DNA of 64,000 nt. Origin: Eubacterium sp. GTDB lineage: Bacteria > Bacillota > Clostridia > Peptostreptococcales > Anaerovoracaceae. Positions 8,806 to 17,032 of the stretch are shown here, one piece after another. Each line of letters starts with the position of its first letter. Position 1 is the first letter of the stretch. Under the pieces are notes generated by a model. The model saw only the letters and a list, made by a program, of their open reading frames with translations, was not told the DNA's origin and searched no databases. The stretch covers positions 1 to 64,000 of the forward strand of contig JAETRU010000010.1 in the NCBI GenBank assembly GCA_021769965.1. Reading direction: 5' to 3'. Made by a program: the position numbers and the translations under genes.

Positions 8806-8858
8806 GGAGAAAACAAAGAATTAAGAAAAAGAATTAGAAACTAAGGCGGGAGACATAC

Positions 8859-10217
8859 ATGACAGAAAAGAAAGAATTGACCATGGCGGAACAGCGGATC
8901 CGTCAGCTGCTGGATTACGGCAGTTTCATGGAGATCGGCGAGGCCGTTACAGCCAGGCTGACCGATTTTTATACGCCGGGAACGCAGGATAAGCCATCTG
9001 ACGGTGTCATCACCGGATATGGAACCATAGACGGACAGCTGGTCTATGTGTTCAGTCAGGATGTGGCGGTTCTGGGCGGTACCTACGGCGAGATGCACGG
9101 ACAGAAGATCAACAGACTTTATCAGATAGCGATGAAGACCAAAGCGCCGATCATCGGCTTTTTGGACTGTCACGGCTTCCGCATTGAGGAGGGGCTGGAC
9201 AGCCTCGATAAATTTGCAAGACTATATGCACTGCAGGCGCAGGCATCCGGACTGATCCCGCAGATCATGGCTGTAGTAGGCAGATGCGGCGGAGGAATGT
9301 CCATTGCGGCTAACATGGCTGACTTTGTCTTTGTTGAAAAAGAGAACGGCAGACTGTTCCTGAATCCGGGCAACGCCATCGACCGCAGCTTTGATGAGAT
9401 CGTGGATCAGGCGGACTTTACTGACGCGCGGATGAGCTGCGATGAGATCCTGGAATCTATCAGAACCTTGGTTCAGACTCTGCTGCCGGCTAATACCGAC
9501 AGAAAGCCGCGTCAGAAGCCATGCACCGACGATCTGAACCGGACTTGTCCTGATATCGCGGAAAAGACCGGCGACGGAAGAGCTATTTTGAAAGATATAT
9601 CCGACGACGGATTTTTCTTTGAGACGAGACGGGACAGCGGAGCTGATATGGTAACAGGATTTATCATGCTGGACGGCATCGTGGTAGGCGCGGTCGCGAA
9701 TCAGAAGACCCGCGCAGGCCTGCGGAGGATCAGCGCGGAAGGTTTTGACAAGGCTGCCGCGTTCATCGAGATATGTGATAAGTTTTCCTTCCCGATCCTG
9801 ACTGTGACCGATACGGAAGGTTTTGATACATCAGAAGAACAGGAAATTTACCTGCCGAAGGCGGCGGGCCGTATGATCAAAGCGCTGACCCGGGCGTCTA
9901 TGCCGAAAGTCAACCTGATCACAGGCGAGATCTATGGCAGCGCCTACAGCATCATGAACAGCAAAGGGCTGGGCGCCGATCTTGTATTCATGTGGGATAC
10001 CGCAAACGTGAATCTGATCAATCCGAAACAGGCGGTAGAGATCCTCTATCCGCAGGCAGACTCCGCGATGATAGAGAAGAGAGCGGCAGACTATGAGAAG
10101 AGTCACAGCAGCGCCAGAGCTTTGGCAAGACACGATTACGTGGACAAGGTCATCCGTCCGGAAGAGACAAGAAAGTATATCGCAGGCGCATTTGAAACTT
10201 TTGCGAATCTGTACTAG
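8859..10217 (+). CDS. Acyl-CoA carboxyltransferase subunit (MmdA/PccB-like)
   Basis: 452 residues with both halves of the carboxyltransferase (crotonase-like) fold: N-terminal YGTIDGQLVYVFSQDVAVLGGTYGEMHGQKI and GRCGGGMSIAANMADFVFV, C-terminal MVTGFIMLDGIVVGAVANQK and KVNLITGEIYGSAYSIM. Family members move carboxyl groups between an acyl-CoA and biotin, as in methylmalonyl-CoA or glutaconyl-CoA decarboxylases and the 12S subunit of transcarboxylase. It is 50-60 residues shorter than usual (about 510). It heads an operon with gamma, biotin carrier, beta and OadA-type subunits; having this subunit together with an OadA-type one is notable. Start ATG follows GGCGGGAG. The acyl-CoA substrate cannot be fixed from sequence. 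Confidence 0.8.
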   Translation: MTEKKELTMAEQRIRQLLDYGSFMEIGEAVTARLTDFYTPGTQDKPSDGVITGYGTIDGQLVYVFSQDVAVLGGTYGEMHGQKINRLYQIAMKTKAPIIGFLDCHGFRIEEGLDSLDKFARLYALQAQASGLIPQIMAVVGRCGGGMSIAANMADFVFVEKENGRLFLNPGNAIDRSFDEIVDQADFTDARMSCDEILESIRTLVQTLLPANTDRKPRQKPCTDDLNRTCPDIAEKTGDGRAILKDISDDGFFFETRRDSGADMVTGFIMLDGIVVGAVANQKTRAGLRRISAEGFDKAAAFIEICDKFSFPILTVTDTEGFDTSEEQEIYLPKAAGRMIKALTRASMPKVNLITGEIYGSAYSIMNSKGLGADLVFMWDTANVNLINPKQAVEILYPQADSAMIEKRAADYEKSHSSARALARHDYVDKVIRPEETRKYIAGAFETFANLY

Positions 10218-10235
10218 GCAGCGGGGTGAGATGTA

Positions 10236-10550
10236 ATGACGATCGGAGAAATACTATCAAAGGCTGCGACAAACACTCTGCTGGGTATGGGCATCGTATT
10301 CGCGGTGCTGATTCTAATCAGCGGCATCATCTATTTGTTTAAATATATTCCCACAGGAGAAGGAGCGGCCGCAGCTGCGAAAACGCCTGCTGCCGCTAAG
10401 CCTTCTGTGAAAACAGAAGAGGACGCGGGAGATGACCTGCAGCTGATCGCCGTAATTACGGCAGCGATCATGGCCTCAAAGGGAATGACCTCCGGCGCGG
10501 AGCCGGGAGAATGCCCGTACATCGTACGGACGATCAAACGACGGAAATGA
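10236..10550 (+). CDS. Na+-pump decarboxylase gamma subunit (OadG-like)
   Basis: 104 residues. One membrane span near the N-terminus (NTLLGMGIVFAVLILISGIIYLFKYI) followed by an Ala/Pro/Lys-rich linker and a short tail containing LIAVITAAIMASKG...RTIKRRK. This matches the OadG/MmdD/GcdC small gamma subunits that tie the carboxyltransferase to the membrane beta subunit. Spacing to its neighbours is 18 and 25 bases, so it is part of the operon. Confidence 0.8.
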   Translation: MTIGEILSKAATNTLLGMGIVFAVLILISGIIYLFKYIPTGEGAAAAAKTPAAAKPSVKTEEDAGDDLQLIAVITAAIMASKGMTSGAEPGECPYIVRTIKRRK

Positions 10551-10575
10551 TAAAGAAAAGGAAAAGGATAAGATT

Positions 10576-10935
10576 ATGGAAACCTACATCATTAGAGTAA
10601 ACGGTATAGAATACGAAGTAGAAGTAGAAAAGAAAGAAGCAGCTGCAGGTGCTGTATCTGAAGCTGCCGCGGCGCCGGCCAGAACGGCAGAACGTCCGGC
10701 TGCAAAGGCACCGGCTGCAGGCGGGACTCCGGTTACCAGCGGAACAGCGGGAAAGGTCTGGAAGGTCGTCGCTTCTGAAGGAGCAGAACTGAAGAAAGGA
10801 GACACCATTCTGATTCTGGAAGCCATGAAGATGGAGATCCCTGTGGTCATGCCGGAAGATGGAAAAGTGGCATCTATTATGGCTGCTGAGGGAGACAGCG
10901 TGGAAGCCGGACAGACTGTGGCGACGATCGCATAG
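10576..10935 (+). CDS. Biotin carboxyl carrier subunit
   Basis: 119 residues: an N-terminal beta region (YIIRVNGIEYEVEVEKK), an Ala/Pro-rich flexible linker (residues ~21-50), and a biotinyl domain with the attachment motif EAMKMEIP; the biotinylated lysine is Lys85. It carries CO2 from the carboxyltransferase(s) to the beta subunit and would be modified by the BirA at 57.7-58.6 kb. As a separate 1.3S-like protein it can serve both carboxyltransferases in this operon, because the OadA-type subunit downstream has no biotinyl domain of its own. Confidence 0.9.
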   Translation: METYIIRVNGIEYEVEVEKKEAAAGAVSEAAAAPARTAERPAAKAPAAGGTPVTSGTAGKVWKVVASEGAELKKGDTILILEAMKMEIPVVMPEDGKVASIMAAEGDSVEAGQTVATIA

Positions 10936-10943
10936 AGGACATT

Positions 10944-12068
10944 ATGGAATATATCATCAATACACTGGAAAATCTAGCGCAGCAGACGGCTTTCGCAAGT
11001 CTGTCCTTCGGCAATCTGGTCATGGTAGGCATTGCCTGCATCTTTCTCTATCTGGCCATTGCCAAACAGTACGAGCCGCTGCTGCTTCTGCCGATATCTT
11101 TCGGCATGTTACTTGTAAATATCTACCCATCGATCATGGAAGAAGGAGGATTGCTCCACTACTTCTTTATGCTGGATGAATGGACGATTCTCCCTTCCCT
11201 GATCTTCTTAGGCGTAGGAGCTCTGACTGACTTTGGACCGCTTATCGCTAACCCGAAAAGCTTTCTGCTCGGCGCGGCAGCGCAGTTTGGAATCTTTGGC
11301 GCGTATATTATGGCGATGCTCATGGGCTTTAACGATATGGCAGCCGCGGCGATCGCCATCATCGGCGGCGCTGACGGTCCGACGTCCATCTTTCTTGCCA
11401 TGAAGCTTCATCAGACGGAGATCATGGGCCCTATCGCAGTAGCAGCCTACTCCTATATGGCACTGGTGCCGATCATTCAGAGACCTATCATGCGGGCGCT
11501 TACTACGAAGGAAGAGAGATCCATCAAAATGGAACAGCTCAGACCTGTATCAAAACGTGAGCGGATCCTGTTCCCTATCGTGGTGACCATCGTTGTCTGC
11601 GGGCTGCTGCCTTCTACTACGCCGCTTGTAGGCATGCTGATGCTGGGAAATCTGTTCAGAGAGAGCGGCGTTGTCCGCCAGCTGACAGAAACAGCTTCCA
11701 ACGCTTTGATGTACATCGTGGTCATTCTGCTGGGAACATCCGTAGGAGCGACCACAAGCGCGGAAGCGTTCCTTAACTGGGATACGATCAAAATCGTGAT
11801 ACTGGGATTCATGGCTTTCTGCTTTGGCACGGCAACAGGCGTCCTGTTCGGAAAACTGATGTGTAAATTATCCGGCGGAAAGATCAATCCGCTGATCGGT
11901 TCTGCCGGCGTATCAGCAGTACCGATGGCGGCAAGGGTTTCACAGAAGGTAGGCGCGGAAGAGGATCCGACCAACTTCCTGCTGATGCACGCCATGGGAC
12001 CGAATGTGGCCGGCGTCATCGGAACAGCAGTCGCGGCCGGAGTATTTATGGCCATCTTCGGTGTATAA
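10944..12068 (+). CDS. Na+-translocating decarboxylase beta subunit (OadB/GcdB/MmdB family)
   Basis: 374-residue membrane protein with around nine to eleven spans. Family blocks are visible: GVGALTDFGPLIANPKS, AIIGGADGPTSIFLAMKL (the conserved Na+/carboxybiotin region with its Asp), and the C-terminal NPLIGSAGVSAVPMAARVSQKV and HAMGPNVAGVIGTAVAAGVF. It decarboxylates carboxybiotin and exports Na+ ions. It begins 8 bases after the carrier stop. The family does not distinguish oxaloacetate, methylmalonyl-CoA or glutaconyl-CoA systems; the neighbouring alpha subunit favours oxaloacetate. Confidence 0.9.
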   Translation: MEYIINTLENLAQQTAFASLSFGNLVMVGIACIFLYLAIAKQYEPLLLLPISFGMLLVNIYPSIMEEGGLLHYFFMLDEWTILPSLIFLGVGALTDFGPLIANPKSFLLGAAAQFGIFGAYIMAMLMGFNDMAAAAIAIIGGADGPTSIFLAMKLHQTEIMGPIAVAAYSYMALVPIIQRPIMRALTTKEERSIKMEQLRPVSKRERILFPIVVTIVVCGLLPSTTPLVGMLMLGNLFRESGVVRQLTETASNALMYIVVILLGTSVGATTSAEAFLNWDTIKIVILGFMAFCFGTATGVLFGKLMCKLSGGKINPLIGSAGVSAVPMAARVSQKVGAEEDPTNFLLMHAMGPNVAGVIGTAVAAGVFMAIFGV

Positions 12069-12097
12069 CCGGCATAAAGACGAGGAGAAACAAAAAC

Positions 12098-13501
12098 ATG
12101 AGTGAGAAAAAATTAAAAATTACTGAGACCGTATTGAGAGACGCCCATCAGTCACTGATCGCGACCCGTATGCGGACAGCAGATATGATTCCGATCCTTG
12201 AAAAGATGGATCAGGTAGGTTATCATTCGATTGAATGCTGGGGCGGCGCCACCTTTGACGCGTGCCTCCGCTTTCTGGACGAGGATCCGTGGGACAGGCT
12301 GCGGACACTGCGGTCCAGAATCAAAAATACAAAACTGCAGATGCTCCTTCGCGGACAGAACATCCTCGGCTACCGTCACTATGCGGACGATGTAGTGGAG
12401 TATTTCGTGCAGAAATCTGTAGAAGGCGGCATTGATATCCTGCGGATCTTCGATGCGTTCAACGACCTGCGCAATCTGGAGACTGCGGTCAGAGCGGCAA
12501 AGAAGGAAGGGGCAGAGGTACAGCTGGCCATGGCGTACACCACAGGTGAAGCCTATACGCTAGAATACTGGACAAAGCTGGCAAAAGACATGGAAAGCTT
12601 AGGGGCAGATTCCATCTGCATCAAAGATATGGCGGGCATACTGGTTCCGGAAGCTGCCTCACAGCTTATAAAAGCGCTGAAGGATACCGTCAGCGTTCCC
12701 CTGCAGCTGCACAGCCACTGCACCAGCGGCGTAGCCCCGATCACTTATGTAAAGGGCGTGGAAGCAGGCTGCGACGTTATAGACACGGCGATGTCGCCGT
12801 TTTCCATGGGTACCAGCCAGCCGGCAACCGAGGTCATGGTGGAGACCTTCGCCGGAACGCCTTTTGATACGGGACTGGACCAGAATCTGCTGGCAGAGAT
12901 CGCCGACTACTTCAGACCGCAGAGAGATCAGGCCATCGCCACCGGCCTCATGGACCCGAAGGTTCTGGGCGTGGACGTAAAGACTCTGCTGTATCAGGTG
13001 CCGGGCGGCATGCTGTCCAACCTGGTATCCCAGCTGAAGGATCAAAACGCGACAGACCGGTTTTACGAGGTGCTGGAGGAGATCCCGAGGGTCAGAAAAG
13101 ACCTGGGCGAGCCGCCTCTGGTCACACCGTCTTCTCAGATCGTAGGTACGCAGGCGGTGCTCAACGTGCTTATGGGAGAACGGTATAAGGTTATGAGTCA
13201 GGAGACGAAGGCTATTCTTCACGGGGATTACGGCAAGACTGTAAAGCCGTTCAATCCACAGGTGCAGCGGCTTGCTATCGGAGGCGATACGCCGGTGACC
13301 TGCCGTCCGGCAGATCTGCTTGCGCCGGAGCTGGATTCCCTGAGAGAAGAAGTAAAGGTATTCAGTCAAAAAGATGAGGATGTGCTGTCCTACGCCCTGT
13401 TCCCGAAGGTGGCAATGGATTTCTTCAGAAACAGAGACGCAAAAGCGAACAAAATAGATCCGGGTGTATACGATCTGGCCAACAAGGCTTACCCGGTATA
13501 A
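12098..13501 (+). CDS. oadA: Oxaloacetate decarboxylase alpha subunit, carboxyltransferase only (5S/OadA type)
   Basis: 467 residues. Begins KITETVLRDAHQSLIATRMRT, the biotin-dependent pyruvate/oxaloacetate carboxyltransferase signature, with a TIM barrel containing DSICIKDMAG and the metal-binding LHSHCTSGV. The C-terminal region (VPGGMLSNLVSQLKDQ, PLVTPSSQIVGTQAVLNVL) matches OadA and pyruvate carboxylase subunit B. Full-length OadA (about 590 residues) ends in a biotinyl domain; this one stops before it, like the transcarboxylase 5S subunit, so it must use the separate carrier at 10.6 kb. It would transfer CO2 from oxaloacetate to biotin, releasing pyruvate. Confidence 0.85.
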   Translation: MSEKKLKITETVLRDAHQSLIATRMRTADMIPILEKMDQVGYHSIECWGGATFDACLRFLDEDPWDRLRTLRSRIKNTKLQMLLRGQNILGYRHYADDVVEYFVQKSVEGGIDILRIFDAFNDLRNLETAVRAAKKEGAEVQLAMAYTTGEAYTLEYWTKLAKDMESLGADSICIKDMAGILVPEAASQLIKALKDTVSVPLQLHSHCTSGVAPITYVKGVEAGCDVIDTAMSPFSMGTSQPATEVMVETFAGTPFDTGLDQNLLAEIADYFRPQRDQAIATGLMDPKVLGVDVKTLLYQVPGGMLSNLVSQLKDQNATDRFYEVLEEIPRVRKDLGEPPLVTPSSQIVGTQAVLNVLMGERYKVMSQETKAILHGDYGKTVKPFNPQVQRLAIGGDTPVTCRPADLLAPELDSLREEVKVFSQKDEDVLSYALFPKVAMDFFRNRDAKANKIDPGVYDLANKAYPV

Positions 13502-13519
13502 AAGAGAAGGAGACAAATT

Positions 13520-14755
13520 ATGATCATCGCACAACAAAACGGAAGAAAGACCATCGGCGCGCCGGATAAGCTCTTCGGTGTATCATCAAAAGCAAAAGAA
13601 AGAATTGCGGAAATCGGTAAGGAAAACGTCATAGATTCAACGATCGGCGTACTGCTGGATGACAGCGGAAAACTGGTCGTGCTGGAATCTGTCATGGACT
13701 GCATCCACAGCCTGGCCCCGGAGGATTACGCGGCTTATGCGCCGATCACCGGACTGCCTGCTTATCAGGAAGCCGTAAAAGAAGCAGTATTCTTAGGTGA
13801 GATCCCGGAAGGCGTGTTCGTAGAAAGCTGCTATACGCCGGGCGGCACCGGAGCGATCCGCAACGCCGTTTCCGCTTATACCGTGCCGGGGGATAAGATA
13901 CTTACCAGTGACTGGCACTGGAATCCGTACAATCTGATCGCTTCCGAGCTGGGCCGGTCCGTAGCGACCTATCAGCTGTTTGATGATGCAGACAAGTTTA
14001 ACGCGCCTGCTTTTGAGGCTGCCCTGACCGAGGTTCTGGCCGGACAGGATGAGACTCTGATCATTGTCAATACGCCGGCGCACAATCCGACCGGCTACAC
14101 TTTCACTGAGGAAGACTGGGATAAACTCCTCGCTGTCGTAAAGAAGTTCCCGGAAAAGAAAATCGCGCTGCTCACCGATATCGCGTATCTGGATTTTGCA
14201 GGCGATCCGAAAGAATATAGATTCTTCCTGCCAAAACTGGCGGGACTGCCGGAAAATATCCTGCCGCTGATCGCTTTCAGTGCGTCAAAGGGTTATACGA
14301 TGTACGGCATGCGCTGCGGCGCGCTGCTCTGTATGGCTCCGAGCGCAGAGATCGCAAAGGAATTCAAAGACGTTATGAGCGTGGAATGCCGTGCTTCATG
14401 GTCTAACGGAAACCGGGCGGCTATGACGGTACTGGCAAAAATCTTTGCTGACAAGACGCTGCGTGAGAAGGTTGACGCGGAACGCAGCCGCTGGATGAAA
14501 GCTCTGGCCGAAAGAGGTCAGGTATTTATGACCGCCGCCGGCGAGGCCGGTCTGACGGCATGCCCGTACGATTCCGGATTCTTCATTACCATTCCGTGCG
14601 ACCACGCAGAGGAAGCCGGAAAGCGTCTGCAGGATTTCAATATCTTCGCGATCCCTATGGGCCGCGGCATCCGCGTATCCGTGGCGTCCAATACCGTAGA
14701 GGAGTGCAGACAGATGCCGGCTAAGATCAAACAGGCGATCGATGAAACACGATAA
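13520..14755 (+). CDS. Class I/II aminotransferase, probably aspartate
   Basis: 411 residues, fold-type I PLP aminotransferase. Visible motifs: PGGTGAIRNAVSAY (cofactor phosphate loop), NTPAHNPTGYTFT, LLTDIAYLDFAGD (Asp/Tyr to pyridine ring), FSASKGYTMYGMRCG with the PLP lysine in SASKG, and a C-terminal GRGIRVSVAS arginine. It starts 18 bases after oadA and ends the operon just before a strong terminator. In this position an aspartate aminotransferase producing oxaloacetate for the decarboxylase makes good sense; substrate specificity is inferred from context, since aromatic aminotransferases of this type look alike. Confidence 0.8.
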   Translation: MIIAQQNGRKTIGAPDKLFGVSSKAKERIAEIGKENVIDSTIGVLLDDSGKLVVLESVMDCIHSLAPEDYAAYAPITGLPAYQEAVKEAVFLGEIPEGVFVESCYTPGGTGAIRNAVSAYTVPGDKILTSDWHWNPYNLIASELGRSVATYQLFDDADKFNAPAFEAALTEVLAGQDETLIIVNTPAHNPTGYTFTEEDWDKLLAVVKKFPEKKIALLTDIAYLDFAGDPKEYRFFLPKLAGLPENILPLIAFSASKGYTMYGMRCGALLCMAPSAEIAKEFKDVMSVECRASWSNGNRAAMTVLAKIFADKTLREKVDAERSRWMKALAERGQVFMTAAGEAGLTACPYDSGFFITIPCDHAEEAGKRLQDFNIFAIPMGRGIRVSVASNTVEECRQMPAKIKQAIDETR

Positions 14756-14797
14756 TTTCTTTCTATAATATAAACGGTTCTATAATCTTATGTTAAG

Positions 14798-14843
14798 CAA
14801 AAAGAGACGCTGCCTGAATTTCAGGCGTTCGCGCCTCTTTTTG
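14798..14843 (+). terminator. Strong terminator of the decarboxylase operon
   Basis: AAAAAGAG-rich left arm and CTCTTTTTG right arm around an inner TGCCTGAA/TTCAGGC hairpin, ending in a T run. It is 43 bases after the aminotransferase stop. Confidence 0.85.
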
Positions 14844-14891
14844 CGTGGTCAGAACGTGATCGCGGCGGCAGGGCCCAATGCAGAAGAAATC

Positions 14892-14921
14892 TTAGACAAA
14901 TCGCGTTTTTTGTAGTATACT
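14892..14921 (+). promoter_or_regulatory. Sigma-A promoter of the Lrp-type gene
   Basis: TTAGAC (14892-14897), 18 bases, TATACT (14916-14921), 28 bases before the start codon. Confidence 0.6.
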
Positions 14922-14949
14922 GTTAGAGAGTTTTGAAAACGGGGGTACT

Positions 14950-15378
14950 ATGAAAAACTTAGACGAAATCGATGTAAAAATATTGAACATGCTGAAGAAG
15001 AACGCACGCACACCGCTGAAAGAACTGTCAGCAGAGGTATTTCTGACTACGCCTGCCGTATCATCGCGTATGGAAAAACTGGAGCGGGAAGGATATATCA
15101 AAGGGTATCATGCCGCGCTTGACATGGAAAAACTGGGCTACGGTATCAAGGCGTTCATTATGATCACTGTGCAGCCGGAGGACAGCAAGCGGTTCTGCGA
15201 GTTTATCAGAGAGCAGAGGTGCGTACTGGAATGCGATCACATTACCGGACTGTACTCGATGATCATGCAGGTCGTATTTCCTTCCACCGCGTTGCTGGAT
15301 GAATTTCTGGGAAAGCTGCAGGTCTTTGGAAAGACAGAGACCCAGGTGGTATTTTCCAATGTGGTAGAACGCAGATAG
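14950..15378 (+). CDS. Lrp/AsnC family transcriptional regulator
   Basis: 142 residues. N-terminal helix-turn-helix LDEIDVKILNMLKKNARTPLKELSAEVFLTTPAVSSRMEKLEREGYIKGY, then the Lrp ligand-binding (RAM) domain with ITVQPEDSKRFCEFI and TGLYSMIMQVVF. Such proteins sense amino acids and control their metabolism. The gene stands alone between two terminators, right after the aminotransferase-decarboxylase operon, so an aspartate- or alanine-linked role is possible but unproven. The start follows a GGGGGT site. Confidence 0.9.
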   Translation: MKNLDEIDVKILNMLKKNARTPLKELSAEVFLTTPAVSSRMEKLEREGYIKGYHAALDMEKLGYGIKAFIMITVQPEDSKRFCEFIREQRCVLECDHITGLYSMIMQVVFPSTALLDEFLGKLQVFGKTETQVVFSNVVERR

Positions 15379-15403
15379 GATCCGGAAGGAATCAGGTACG
15401 TAA

Positions 15404-15447
15404 AAAATGCGCACAGCAAAGGATATGGTTTTGCTGTGCGCATTTTG
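15404..15447 (+). terminator. Terminator between the Lrp gene and the convergent c-di-AMP receptor gene
   Basis: AAAATGCGCACAGCAAA pairs perfectly with TTTGCTGTGCGCATTTT around a short loop; T- and A-rich flanks let it work in both directions for the two convergent genes. Confidence 0.85.
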
Positions 15448-15458
15448 TTTTGCAAGAT

Positions 15459-15812
15459 CTACAGCTTCTCAATACTGTCCAGATCCATGATAAACACAGT
15501 GGCGCCGCCGGCGTTTTTCTTTATCGCCATCGGCGGCAGCATGGCCATCTGCTCACAGCCCGGCGCGGACAGATTCTGATAGGTAGTCTGCTCGCGGAGG
15601 CCCGCGTTTTCGCGCAGGATCTCCAGGACACGTTCGCATTTGGCGCTGTCAGTGCCGATCATAACTGTTACATTTTTTCTGCGGAAAAAACCGCCGGAGG
15701 AGTTGAGGACGGTGACGAAGAATCCGTTCTCTGTCAGCGCGCTGATCGTATCCTCGTAATCGTCGCCGCTGAGCACGGCGAGGATCAGTTTCTGCTTTTC
15801 TTTTGTTTCCAT
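15459..15812 (-). CDS. darA: PII-like cyclic-di-AMP receptor (DarA/PstA family)
   Basis: 117 residues. Matches the DarA/PstA trimeric PII-like family: KLILAVLSGDDYEDTISALTENGFFVTVLNSSGGFFRRKNVTVMIG, then a large loop and GGATVFIMDLDSIEKL at the end. These proteins bind the second messenger c-di-AMP; downstream partners are unknown. The start is placed at ATG 15810-15812, preceded by AAAGGGGT; the upstream in-frame ATG at 15833 contains that ribosome site and is unlikely. It lies 14 bases after the DUF2804 gene on the same strand, so the two are probably co-transcribed. Confidence 0.85.
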   Translation of the reverse strand: METKEKQKLILAVLSGDDYEDTISALTENGFFVTVLNSSGGFFRRKNVTVMIGTDSAKCERVLEILRENAGLREQTTYQNLSAPGCEQMAMLPPMAIKKNAGGATVFIMDLDSIEKL

Positions 15813-15826
15813 TTCAGTACCCCTTT

Positions 15827-16921
15827 CTACCATTTGTTGTATACCTTTTCTGCAAAACCCATGAAGTCGCGGATCTCGATCACTTTGCCGTCGTCCAGCA
15901 CGGCTTTGCCGCTGAATCTGCCGAAAACCTGATGCTGATTGGAGCGGATCAGGCCCGCGTTGGTGTCCGCGGAGCGGTCGATGACCGGAACGAAGTCCAT
16001 CTCAAAGCGACCGTCGTTTGACGTGAATGTCCACGGCGACATATAGTCCTCTGTCATATCTGCCGTATCGACTTCTATACCGCTTGCGGTGCAGCAGCTG
16101 CCCCGGGACCGGAACTGTTTCGGTTTCAGGGGAATATGAAACTCTACCTGGTCCAGTTTGTGAGCCTTATGATCGTAGAACAGCATGTTCTCGGTAGCCG
16201 CGGAAGTGTCGCCGAAGCCGTATCCGATGTTGAAGCCGAACGGTACGCCGTCAGCCAGGCCTGAAGCGCTGCCCCAGTACCAGGTATTTTTATAGGTCCA
16301 TACGCCGCGGCCCCAGTCCAGCACGCCAAAGGAGTCGCCCGGATCAAAAGTGTACCTGCGGCCGTCAAAGAGAACCGTGCCGCTGGATGCCATGCAGTTG
16401 ATCTTCTGGTTGAAGTAAAAGTGGTCCGGCTTTCCTTTAAACGGCGTAGCGATGACCATGGATTCACCGTCAGGATCTGACAGGTCGATATGGCCTTCGA
16501 CAGGTTTTCCCTGACAGAAATTTTTCATGAAAAAGTCCAGACTTCGTGTTTTACCGTCATTTCGAAAGACGATCTCGTGATTTCTGCCCCTGTGAGACAC
16601 ATCGCCCTTTGACGATGAAGAGGGGAAGCCTGTCTTTCCAAAGGTGAGCCACGACATGGGGCTTGCGGTGTGCTGCCACGGTTCGCTGAAGTCCAGCAGC
16701 GTAACGCTGTCAAGACCCATATAGGAGTTGTCTGCGATGGTCAGCGCGACGCCGTATCGGTCATTGCCGATGTAGTAATAGTCCCACTCTTTGATCCGCC
16801 AGCCGGGAGCTTTGACAGCCCCGCGGTCGTAGACCGGCAGCAGGCGGCGGGCAAAACCGGGCTCGCGCAGATATCCGTTCTCATCCAGAAGCGGACCGGA
16901 GCGTGTGATTTCATGCTGCAT
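15827..16921 (-). CDS. DUF2804 domain protein
   Basis: 364 residues matching DUF2804 along its full length: [49 protein letters not shown], and the aromatic-rich [20 protein letters not shown]...[24 protein letters not shown]. The pattern resembles lipocalin/hydroxyneurosporene-synthase-like beta-barrel folds, but no function is established. The ATG at 16919-16921 follows AAAGGGGGT with a proper gap; an alternative 18 bases upstream would overlap that site. Paired with a c-di-AMP receptor downstream and divergent from the amidase/endonuclease fusion. Confidence 0.8.
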   Translation of the reverse strand: MQHEITRSGPLLDENGYLREPGFARRLLPVYDRGAVKAPGWRIKEWDYYYIGNDRYGVALTIADNSYMGLDSVTLLDFSEPWQHTASPMSWLTFGKTGFPSSSSKGDVSHRGRNHEIVFRNDGKTRSLDFFMKNFCQGKPVEGHIDLSDPDGESMVIATPFKGKPDHFYFNQKINCMASSGTVLFDGRRYTFDPGDSFGVLDWGRGVWTYKNTWYWGSASGLADGVPFGFNIGYGFGDTSAATENMLFYDHKAHKLDQVEFHIPLKPKQFRSRGSCCTASGIEVDTADMTEDYMSPWTFTSNDGRFEMDFVPVIDRSADTNAGLIRSNQHQVFGRFSGKAVLDDGKVIEIRDFMGFAEKVYNKW

Positions 16922-17032
16922 AGCGAGACCCCCTTTCACGTATTCTATTCCTATTTTACCACAAAAAAAACGTTTGACTATGTTTTTTTAGCTGAAAGTA
17001 GTATAATAGGAATATCGATTTGGAGGAAGACT

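Noticed and set aside
16974..17007. TTGACT with TATAAT as promoter of the amidase/endonuclease fusion
   Set aside because: The two boxes are 22 bases apart, too far for sigma-A; only the -10 box is credible.
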